In this document: positions 54,485 through 61,853 of the stretch, piece by piece
Layout of the letters: the number at the start of each line of letters is the position of its first letter
Numbering within the stretch: position 1 is the stretch's first letter
Assembly: GCF_016741855.1 (NCBI RefSeq)
Contig: NZ_JAERRH010000002.1
Coordinates: forward strand, 372,001-436,000
Source of the DNA: Streptomyces musisoli
Lineage (GTDB): Bacteria > Actinomycetota > Actinomycetes > Streptomycetales > Streptomycetaceae
Length of the DNA stretch: 64,000 nucleotides
Reading direction: 5' to 3'
Program-made: the position numbers and the translations under genes
The notes under the pieces: model-generated
Told to the model about the DNA's origin: nothing
What the model saw: only the letters and a program-made list of their open reading frames with translations
The model's database searches: none

Positions 54485-55324
54485 ATGCCCGCCGCCCGCC
54501 CCCGCCTGCTCTACGTCACCGACCTGGCGTACCAGGCCCGCGGGCGCCGCTACTGCGACGAGGACATCCACCTCGCCTCCCGGCTGCGCGACCGCTTCGA
54601 CCTGGCCCTGTGCCATCCGCTGGACGCCGCCGCCCTGATGGACGGCTTCGACGCCGTCGTCGTCCGCAACAGCGGGCCCGTCCTCGGCTACCAGCGCGCG
54701 TACGACGCCTTCCGCGCCCGGGCGCTCGCCACCGGCGCCCGCGTGTACAACCCGCTCAGCGGCAAGGCGGACATGGCCGGCAAGCAGTACCTCCTCGATC
54801 TGAGCGCCGACGGCTTCCCCGTGATCCCGACCGTCGACCGCGTCGAGGACCTGCACCTGCTGCCGTCCGCCGAGCGGTACGTGGTCAAGCCGAAGCTCGG
54901 CGCCGACTCCCTGGGCCTGCGGATCGTCCCCGGCGGCCGGCTCGAGGGAATCACCGGCGACGTCCTGATCCAGCCCTGTGTCGACTTCGCCTACGAGGTG
55001 TCCTTCTACTTCGTCGACGACGACTTCCAGTACGCGCTGTACGCTCCCGACCCCGAGCGCCGCTGGGAGCTGAGGCCCTACCGGGCCACCGCCGCCGACC
55101 TGGAGTTCGCCCGCCGGTTCATCGACTGGAACGACCTCGGGTACGGCATCCAGCGCGTCGACGCCTGCCGTGCTCCCGACGGGGACCTGCTGCTGGTCGA
55201 ACTGGAGGACCTCAACCCCTTCCTGTCCCTGGACGCGCTGCCGGAGGAGGCCGTGGACGCCTTCGTCACCGCCTTCACGGCGTCCCTGAGCCGGTTCACA
55301 CAGGAGGAACCCAGCGCGGCCTGA
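54485..55324 (+). CDS. ATP-grasp-type protein, uncharacterised
   Basis: 279 residues. The central part resembles an ATP-grasp ligase (VVKPKLGADSLGLRIV; LIQPCVDFAYEVSFYF; ELEDLNPFLSL), with an N-terminal preATP-grasp segment RPRLLYVTDLAYQARGRRY. Members ligate carboxylates to amines or thiols. No substrate or partner gene is adjacent. ATG 54485 follows GAGGAG. A moderate-confidence family assignment only. Confidence 0.72.
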   Translation: MPAARPRLLYVTDLAYQARGRRYCDEDIHLASRLRDRFDLALCHPLDAAALMDGFDAVVVRNSGPVLGYQRAYDAFRARALATGARVYNPLSGKADMAGKQYLLDLSADGFPVIPTVDRVEDLHLLPSAERYVVKPKLGADSLGLRIVPGGRLEGITGDVLIQPCVDFAYEVSFYFVDDDFQYALYAPDPERRWELRPYRATAADLEFARRFIDWNDLGYGIQRVDACRAPDGDLLLVELEDLNPFLSLDALPEEAVDAFVTAFTASLSRFTQEEPSAA

Positions 55325-55474
55325 CCGCGAGCCGATCGGGGTGTGGTGGGTCAGGTGGTGGGCTGATCGGGGGTGCTGTGGGACAGGGGGTGGGCTGAAC
55401 GGGGGCGCGGTGGGTCTCGTATCTCAGCGCGGAGGCCGCGAAGGCCACGCCCTGCGGGACGGAAGGAGAGTCCG

Positions 55475-56314
55475 GTGCCGACACCGCCCGACCCCGAGGA
55501 GCCGTCCACAGGACGGATCCTGGAGCCCGTCCGGGTCCTGCGGACCCGCCACTTCGACGGCCTGGCGGAGCTGATGCGGGAGATCCGGCCGGACCCGGTG
55601 ACCTACGAGCCCCTCGCTGCGCCCCCCGGCCCGCGGCCGGCGCCGCAGAGCCCCACCGGGGAGGACACACAGGAACTCCCACCCGCCCCCGCGGCCCCCC
55701 ACCGCGCAGGCAACCGCGCCGCGGATCCCGGCCGGGCGGGCCCTCGCACCGCGAACCCCGGCCGGGCAGGCGCCCCCTCCGCGAAGTTCGGTCACGCAGG
55801 CACCCGTTCCGCGGATACGTCCGTCGCGGGTGCCGTCGGCTTCGGGTCCGGGCCGCGCCGGGCCGCCGTGGCCGTGGCCGTGGTGGCGGCGGCGCTGGTC
55901 GGCTTCGGCTGTGCCCTGTTGCTTCCCGGCCGCCAGCAGGCCGCCGTGACCGCCCGGCCCTCCCAGCCGGTCGCGCCCGCCACACCGGCCGCGACCGCGC
56001 CGCCCGCTACCGCGTCGGCCTCACCGCCGCCCGCCGCGTCGGCCGCCCCCACCGGTGCCACCGACCCCGACGGTCCCGGCACGCTCCGCCGGGGCGACAC
56101 CGGCCCCGGCGTCACCGATCTGCAACGACGCCTGCTGCACGTCCCCGACGTCTACCGCGACGGCTCCACCGACGGCACCTACGACGCCACACTCACCGAG
56201 GCCGTGGCCCGCTTCCAGCTCCGGTACGGGATCAGCGGCGACGAGACGGGTGTCTACGGCGACGACACGCGCCGCGCGCTGGAGTCCCGCACCGGCTTCG
56301 GCGACGATTCGTGA
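55475..56314 (+). CDS. membrane protein with C-terminal peptidoglycan-binding domain
   Basis: 279 residues. A cytoplasmic N-terminal part (about 1-128) has imperfect GRAG repeats; one transmembrane helix lies about 130-150 (AVAVAVVAAALVGFGCALLL); a Pro/Ala-rich linker follows; and a PG_binding_1 domain ends the protein (203-272, LRRGDTGPGVTDLQRRL, AVARFQLRYGI). GTG 55475 follows GGAAGGAGAG. The layout suggests attachment of a cytoplasmic function to the wall. It overlaps the upstream frame of the flavin reductase gene. Confidence 0.85.
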   Translation: MPTPPDPEEPSTGRILEPVRVLRTRHFDGLAELMREIRPDPVTYEPLAAPPGPRPAPQSPTGEDTQELPPAPAAPHRAGNRAADPGRAGPRTANPGRAGAPSAKFGHAGTRSADTSVAGAVGFGSGPRRAAVAVAVVAAALVGFGCALLLPGRQQAAVTARPSQPVAPATPAATAPPATASASPPPAASAAPTGATDPDGPGTLRRGDTGPGVTDLQRRLLHVPDVYRDGSTDGTYDATLTEAVARFQLRYGISGDETGVYGDDTRRALESRTGFGDDS

Positions 56315-56403
56315 ACGTCACTGCGGGCACACCGGAGGCAGGAGCAACACACACCCGGCCGGGTGTCGGCCGGGGCCGGGCGGGGTGGACGGGAGCGGAC
56401 TGC

Positions 56404-57189
56404 ATGGCGGACGAGAACGGCACGCGGAGCGCCGACGGTGCGCCGGATGTGGGTAAGCGGCTCGCGGACGGTGGGCCGGGCGCGGATGAGCGGGGCGCGG
56501 ACGGTGGGCCGGGCGCGGGTGAGCGGGGCGCGGATGGTGCGCCGGGCGCGGGTGAGCGGGGCGCCGATGGTGTGCCGGGCGCGGGTGGGAAGGTCGCCGA
56601 CGGCGGTGGGGAAGCGGTCGTGGACGGTGGACGGGTGGCGGACACGGGCGGTGGGGGAGGGGCCGGCCCGGGCGGTGGCGGACGGGCGGATCCGGGCAGC
56701 AGTGGGGCCGTGGACCTGGGCGCCTTCTTCGATCGGCTCGATCCGGACATGTGCGTGGTCACGGCCGTGGCCGGCGGCGAACGCGCCGGGTGTCTGGTCG
56801 GCTTCGCCTCACAGTGCTCCATCCAGCCGCCAAGGTTCGCCGTCTGGCTGTCCAAGGCCAACCGCACCTACCGGGTCGCCCGGACCGCGCAGTGCCTCAC
56901 CGTCCATCTGCTCACCCGCGACCAGCGGGACCTGGCGGAACTCTTCGGCGGCGAGACGGGCGACGAGGTCGACAAGTTCGCGCGGCTCGACTGGCGGGAG
57001 GGACATGCCGGCGCCGCCGTCCTGGACGGCGCGGCGGCCTGGTTCGTAGGCACCGTCCTGCACCGCGTCGACGGTGGTGACCACGTCGGTCATGTGCTCG
57101 AACCGGTCCAGTGGGGCGGGGGGCCCGGCGGACCGCTGCTCCGGCTCTCCGACGCCGTCTCCATCGAGGCCGGCCACCCCGTGGAGTGA
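56404..57189 (+). CDS. flavin reductase-like protein with N-terminal 11-residue repeats
   Basis: 261 residues from ATG 56404; an in-frame GTG at 56311 overlaps the preceding stop and would add 31 residues. The C-terminal domain (from about 100) is a flavin reductase/FMN-binding split barrel: LDPDMCVVTAVAGG, GCLVGFASQCSIQPPRF, TYRVARTAQCLTVHLL. Before it lie five 11-residue units of GGPGADERGAD type (56437-56601). Likely FMN-dependent, partner unknown. Confidence 0.85.
   Translation: MADENGTRSADGAPDVGKRLADGGPGADERGADGGPGAGERGADGAPGAGERGADGVPGAGGKVADGGGEAVVDGGRVADTGGGGGAGPGGGGRADPGSSGAVDLGAFFDRLDPDMCVVTAVAGGERAGCLVGFASQCSIQPPRFAVWLSKANRTYRVARTAQCLTVHLLTRDQRDLAELFGGETGDEVDKFARLDWREGHAGAAVLDGAAAWFVGTVLHRVDGGDHVGHVLEPVQWGGGPGGPLLRLSDAVSIEAGHPVE
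56437..56601 (+). repeat. 33-bp coding minisatellite, five copies
   Basis: Five 33-bp tandem units encode GAPDVGKRLAD, GGPGADERGAD, GGPGAGERGAD, GAPGAGERGAD and GVPGAGGKVAD in the N-terminal linker of the flavin reductase-like protein. The two middle units are the most alike, so homogenisation is recent. Confidence 0.93.
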
Positions 57190-57347
57190 GCGCGGCCGCC
57201 GGAACCCGCCACCGGATCACCTCGCGCGGCGCGGGGTGCGGCACGCGCGTCCACGGCGCTGTCGTCGGTGGCCGGCGCTCCGCGCCGGGCTCCCAGCAGG
57301 CCGACCCCTGCGGCCACCAGGGCCCGGCCTGGTGCGGACGGCAGCCC

Positions 57348-59783
57348 CTAGCGGTTCCCCGCCTCCCCGGTGTCCTGCGCGTCCTGCGTTTCCTCGGCCG
57401 GCATCTGCGTTTCCTCGGCCGGCATCCGGATGTCCAGCACGCACACGTCGTCGCGCCGCTCGTCCGCGAGCATGGTCGTGAGCATCGCGTCCAGGGAGCC
57501 GGCCGCACCGCAGCCGTGCGTGCGCACCGCCTCGGCCAGCCGGGCGAAGCCCCCGTCGAGGCCCTCACCGGGGCGCTCGACCAGTCCGTCGGTGTAGAGC
57601 AGCAGCCGGTCCCCCGGCTCCAGTCGCAGTTCCCGCGACTCGTAGACGGGGGCGCCCGTCGCGCCGAGCAGCATGCCGCCGGGACGCTCCAGGAAGCGCA
57701 CCTCGCCCCGGCGCACCAGCAGCGGCGGCGGATGCCCGGCCTGGGCCCAGGCCAGGACGTGCCGGTCGGGGTGGTAGTGGGCCAGGACCATGGTGGCGGT
57801 CGTCTGGCTGTCGCGGGAGTGCAGCAGCAGCTGGTTGAGCCGGGCCAGCGCCCCGGTGAGCGAGGACCCGGTGCTCACCATGCCCTTCGCGGTGAATCTG
57901 AGCTGGGCCATGGTGGCCACGGCGTCGATACCGTGGCCCGCCACGTCGCCGACCACGAACAGCGCGCCGCCGTCGGGCAGTTCGATGGCGCTGAACCAGT
58001 CGCCGCCGACATGGATGCCGGACTGCGCGGGCAGGTAGGCGACCTCGACACGCAGCCCGGCCAGCCGCACCGGCTTGCTGGGCAGCGGCAGCAGGGCGTG
58101 CTGGAGCCGGGTCGCCAGGGCCCGCTCGGCCTGGAGGATGCCGCGCTGGAGCAGCATCGCGCGTTCGCTCTCCACCAGCGCGAGTTCCGCACTGCGCTGC
58201 GCGGTGAGGTCCTGGACGAATCCGTGCACCTCGACCGGGGTGCCGTCGGGTGCCGTGACCGCCTCCGCGACCATCCGCAGGTGCCGGACGCCCGCGGGCG
58301 TCTCGGTCCGGAACGGCACGTCGAAGGGGCGGCCGTGGGAGACCAGCCGGGCGATCGCGTGGGCGAGCGGTCCCTTGTCCTCGGGCAGCACCAGTTCGGG
58401 CAGCCGCTCCAGCCGGACCGGCCGCCGTCCGGGCTGCCGGCCGAGCACCGCGTACGTCTGCGCGGCCCAGGAGATCTCCTGGGTGACCAGGTTCCAGTTC
58501 GCCCAGCCGAGGTTGCCGAGCCGCTGCACGTCGGCCAGACGCTGCTCCTGGCGCTCCGCCGGGTCGTGCCGCAGCCAGGTCACCACCAGGCCCTCGCCCA
58601 GCCGGGCGGCCCGCACCGTGTAGGTGGCGGTCACGGGCACGTCGCCGACCACGTCCTGGTACGCGAAGGGCTCGCCCTCGAACGGCCTCCCGGTTTCGAG
58701 GGCCTGGAGATAGCCCTGCCACAGCGGTTCGCCCGCGACCGACGGGTAGCTCTCCAGGATGTGCTTGCCGACCATGTCCCGGCCGGTCCGGCCGAACACG
58801 TCGACCGCCTCCGGGGTGGCGGCCTCGATGCGGTAGTCCTCCACCTCGCCGGCGGCGGAACGCAGCGGGGTCAGCATGATCACCGCGCCCGGCAGCGCGT
58901 CGAACACCGCCTGCACGGTCTGGGAGACGTCCCCGTCCGGGCCGTTCGGCGGGCCGTCGAAGGCGCGCAGCCGGCCCGCGCACAGCCGGGCCACGGCCCG
59001 CAGCAGCTCCCGCTCGCGGGGTGTGAACGGCCCGCCGCGCCGGCGCAGCACCCCGAGGGCGACGCTCGCGGCGTCCCCGGCCGGCACGGGCAGCCAGGCC
59101 CGGGTGAGCCACTGGTGCGGCGGGTCCCCGATGAGTACGTAGCGTGTGCTGTCCAGGGCCGCGTCCTCCAACCAGCGCGGCTCTCCCGACCGCAGGGCGT
59201 CGAGTGCGGGCACACCGGCCACCGGGGGCACGTGATGCCACTGGGCGGCGAGGGTGGGGTCGAGGCCGGCGTGCCCGATCAGTGCGAGCCCGCCCTCGGG
59301 CAACCGCTCGTAGAGCAGCACCGCGTCGGCGTCCACCTCGGGTGTCAGGTGGTCCAGCAGGCAGCCGGCCAGGTCGTGCGGCGAGCCGACCCGGACCAGG
59401 TCGCGGCCGACGTCCCCCAGTACGTCCGCCAGGTCCAGGGTGCCGGCGGGCGCGCTTCCCCAGGAGCCGGCGACGGCGGGCGGCGCCGTGGGCGGGGCGG
59501 CGGGCTGCTCCTTGGGAGGCAGGGCGCCCAGCGTGAGCCAGCACTGTTCGAGAAGGGTGCGGTTGCCGTCCTTCGCCCGCTGGAGCAGTTCCTCGTGGGC
59601 GCTGTCCGGTGTGCAGCCGGTGACGGCCATCAGCACGCCCTTGGCCCGCTCCAGGACCGCCGATGTCGCGGCGAGGTCCCTGAGCCGCTCCATCTCGGCG
59701 CGCTGCCGTGCCACGACCTTGGCCAGCGCCGCCAGCTCGGTGCTGGTCTCGCGGTCCACCGGAGGCAGAGGCTCGCTCGTCAC
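57348..59783 (-). CDS. ANTAR-GAF-PAS-SpoIIE phosphatase
   Basis: 811 residues. An ANTAR-like RNA-binding domain comes first (about 14-80, LERAKGVLMAVTGCTPDSAHE), then a GAF domain (about 115-285), PAS domains (about 300-410 and 420-530) and a SpoIIE/PP2C core (about 550-790, HVGGDWFSAIELPD, VVGDVAGHGIDA, LLLYTDGLVERPG). Unlike the enzyme at 1-2262 it lacks a C-terminal ATPase. The end has a 7-residue duplication (two copies of MPAEETQ). The start is uncertain: no ribosome site precedes GTG 59783 or the alternatives up to 59819. Confidence 0.9.
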   Translation of the reverse strand: MTSEPLPPVDRETSTELAALAKVVARQRAEMERLRDLAATSAVLERAKGVLMAVTGCTPDSAHEELLQRAKDGNRTLLEQCWLTLGALPPKEQPAAPPTAPPAVAGSWGSAPAGTLDLADVLGDVGRDLVRVGSPHDLAGCLLDHLTPEVDADAVLLYERLPEGGLALIGHAGLDPTLAAQWHHVPPVAGVPALDALRSGEPRWLEDAALDSTRYVLIGDPPHQWLTRAWLPVPAGDAASVALGVLRRRGGPFTPRERELLRAVARLCAGRLRAFDGPPNGPDGDVSQTVQAVFDALPGAVIMLTPLRSAAGEVEDYRIEAATPEAVDVFGRTGRDMVGKHILESYPSVAGEPLWQGYLQALETGRPFEGEPFAYQDVVGDVPVTATYTVRAARLGEGLVVTWLRHDPAERQEQRLADVQRLGNLGWANWNLVTQEISWAAQTYAVLGRQPGRRPVRLERLPELVLPEDKGPLAHAIARLVSHGRPFDVPFRTETPAGVRHLRMVAEAVTAPDGTPVEVHGFVQDLTAQRSAELALVESERAMLLQRGILQAERALATRLQHALLPLPSKPVRLAGLRVEVAYLPAQSGIHVGGDWFSAIELPDGGALFVVGDVAGHGIDAVATMAQLRFTAKGMVSTGSSLTGALARLNQLLLHSRDSQTTATMVLAHYHPDRHVLAWAQAGHPPPLLVRRGEVRFLERPGGMLLGATGAPVYESRELRLEPGDRLLLYTDGLVERPGEGLDGGFARLAEAVRTHGCGAAGSLDAMLTTMLADERRDDVCVLDIRMPAEETQMPAEETQDAQDTGEAGNR

Positions 59784-59994
59784 GCGACGAGCATTGCACA
59801 TCCGGACCCGTTCGATCACTCGTCTGCCGGGTCGGAATTCGTACGACCTTCCTGCGTGCTCCGCGAACGTGCAGAGGGGGGCGCACGAGAGGGCGCGGGC
59901 GGCTCGGGGCGGGTCCCGGGCGGCGTCGCGTCCGGTACCTGATCAGGGCCGGGACGGCGGGGAGCGCGGGACGACGGTGAGGGGCCGGGAGGGA

Positions 59995-60375
59995 TCAGCG
60001 GCCCGTGCCGCGGCCGGCCAGGGCCTCGCTGACCGCGCGGACGCTGCGCGCGATGTGCTGGAGTTGCAGCACCTCGGCCGCGTACAGCTTGATCGTGTGT
60101 TCGATCACCGATTCCGGCAGCCCGAGCACCGGCAGTTCGGCCCGCGCGGTCTGGAGGGCGGTCCGCGCGACCCGGATCTCCTGCTGCACCTGGATCTGCG
60201 CGTGCCGGGCGAGCAGGACCGGGTGCCGGATGAGCGCCGGATAGCTGGCGTAGCGCGCGGGGATCAGCTCGCGCAGCCACTTGGCGGCCGAGCGCTCCCA
60301 GTCGTAGCTGCCCGGCGTCTTGACCTGACAGGGCCAGTCGGGGCTGATACGCGTGCTGGTCAGGGTCATCATCAT
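59995..60375 (-). CDS. conserved hypothetical protein
   Basis: 126 residues, starting with a run of ATG codons (MMMTLTSTRISPDWP). Mostly helical, with the conserved-looking core DWERSAAKWLRELIPARY and PESVIEHTIKLYAAEVLQLQ. I recall similar proteins across Streptomyces without function. It is preceded by a long intergenic region with an AT-rich island that probably includes its promoter. Confidence 0.78.
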   Translation of the reverse strand: MMMTLTSTRISPDWPCQVKTPGSYDWERSAAKWLRELIPARYASYPALIRHPVLLARHAQIQVQQEIRVARTALQTARAELPVLGLPESVIEHTIKLYAAEVLQLQHIARSVRAVSEALAGRGTGR

Positions 60376-60857
60376 CGCTTCCGGTGTGCGGCGTCGTGAG
60401 GGTGGTCGACGGGTTCGGGGCGGCCCCGGCCTAGGGGATGACCGGGGCCGCCACGGGCGCGTCGCGCAGACGATGCGCCCCGCGACACTCCGGGCGCCGA
60501 CGTGGGTAGGGGACGGCGGCAGGGAGTGTCCGTTCGGGAGCCCCGGAGGCGGGGAACCGGCGCTGCGTGCGGTGGTGCGTGCGCATGGGCGGTCCGTCGG
60601 CTTTCTCGGGGCGGTGTGCGTGCGGTGAGTCCGCGGAGCAGTATTTATATATGCCGTCTGGTTTGCAAGACGTATGAAAACATTCATGCGTGATTTGATG
60701 TGATTGATCCCCGTCCACGGGGTTGGGGACCGCAAGATCTTCACGAATGCCGGGCCCGGGCGGAAGGATCGGCCGCCCGGGCCGCGCCGCCGGCGAAGGC
60801 CCTGTTCAGCCCCCGCCGGCGTGCGTCACGCGGTGACGGGCGCGGGTCTTTGGGCCG
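60376..60857. other. 482-bp intergenic with AT-rich island
   Basis: No gene is supported. The notable feature is 60641-60707, an AT-rich island in otherwise very GC-rich sequence, containing GTATTTATATATGCC and the interrupted near-palindrome CGTATGAAAACATTCATGCG. It lies upstream of the reverse-strand conserved gene and downstream of rpiR. Confidence 0.5.
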
Positions 60858-61775
60858 TCAGTCCTTGAGGAAGAACTGGTGCCCCTCGGAGAGCTGCTCG
60901 TACTTCTCCAGCCGGGCCTGGGTACGCTCCGGGTCGGCGTCGGTCATGGCCTGGAGCAGCGCCGCCGCCAGCACCCCGGGCGCGGCGTAGGAGTCGAACA
61001 CCAGCCGCGACCCGGTGCCGGTGGCGAAGGCGATGTCGGCCTCGTCGGCCAGCGGACCCAGCGCCAGATCGGTCACCAGGGCGACCTTCAGACCGGCGCC
61101 GCGCGCCACCCGGACGGCGTTCAGCGTCTCCTGGGAGTGCCGGGGCATGGCGAAGGCCAGCACCCAGGTGCCGCCGGCCTCACGGGCCTGGAGGAGCGCG
61201 TCGTAGGCCACGCTGCCGCCGAGGGTCACCAGCCGCACGTCCGGGTGGATACGGCGGGCGGCATAGCCGAAGTACTCGGCCAGCGACACGGAGATGCGCA
61301 GGCCCAGGACGGTCAGCGGAGTGGAGCGGGACAGCTCGCGGCCGACGTGGATGACCCGGTCGGGGTCGGCGAAGTCGCGCCGCAGATTCTCCAGGTTCTG
61401 GATCTCGTGGTCGACGGCCGCCTGCAACTCGTTGGCCCGGTTCTCCTCGCCGGGCCCGCCCGCGAGGCTGCTCAGCGCGATGGACTGGAGTTTCTCGCGC
61501 AGCGCGGGGTAGCCGCTGAAGCCCACGGCGGCGGCGAAGCGGGTGACGGAGGGCTGGCTGACCCCGACCCGGTCGGCCAGCTCGGTGATCGACAGGAACG
61601 CGGCCTCGGTGATGTGCTCGATCAGGTACTGCGCGATGCGCCGCTGCCCCGGCGACAGACGGGGGCCGTCGAACAGTTCCCTGAGCCGCGAGGTCGGGGC
61701 GGCCTCGGCCGCGGGCGCCGTCTTGCCCGACGTGATCGCTGATGCCTGCGCGCGTGCCTGCTGCGGCGAGGGCAC
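60858..61775 (-). CDS. MurR/RpiR-family transcriptional regulator
   Basis: 305 residues. The N-terminal RpiR helix-turn-helix lies at about 35-105 (GPRLSPGQRRIAQYLIEHI, LADRVGVSQPSVTRFAAAVG) and the C-terminal SIS sugar-phosphate-binding domain at about 130-280 (LTVLGLRISVSLAEYFG, WVLAFAMPRHSQETLNAV). GTG 61775 follows AAAGGAGG at ideal spacing, better than upstream GTGs. No sugar-metabolism genes adjoin it, so its regulon is elsewhere. Confidence 0.93.
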   Translation of the reverse strand: MPSPQQARAQASAITSGKTAPAAEAAPTSRLRELFDGPRLSPGQRRIAQYLIEHITEAAFLSITELADRVGVSQPSVTRFAAAVGFSGYPALREKLQSIALSSLAGGPGEENRANELQAAVDHEIQNLENLRRDFADPDRVIHVGRELSRSTPLTVLGLRISVSLAEYFGYAARRIHPDVRLVTLGGSVAYDALLQAREAGGTWVLAFAMPRHSQETLNAVRVARGAGLKVALVTDLALGPLADEADIAFATGTGSRLVFDSYAAPGVLAAALLQAMTDADPERTQARLEKYEQLSEGHQFFLKD

Positions 61776-61853
61776 GGGTCGGCCTCCTTTGTCTGCCACG
61801 AGCACTCAACATAGCTCACCGACTGCCGTGACCAGGGGGTTGAGGCGAGAGGC

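Noticed and set aside
57111-59942. A very long open frame on the strand opposite the ANTAR-SpoIIE phosphatase
   Set aside because: It is a by-product of high third-position GC. It has no recognisable domains, is full of low-complexity Arg/Gly/Val stretches, and lies wholly antisense to a conserved gene.
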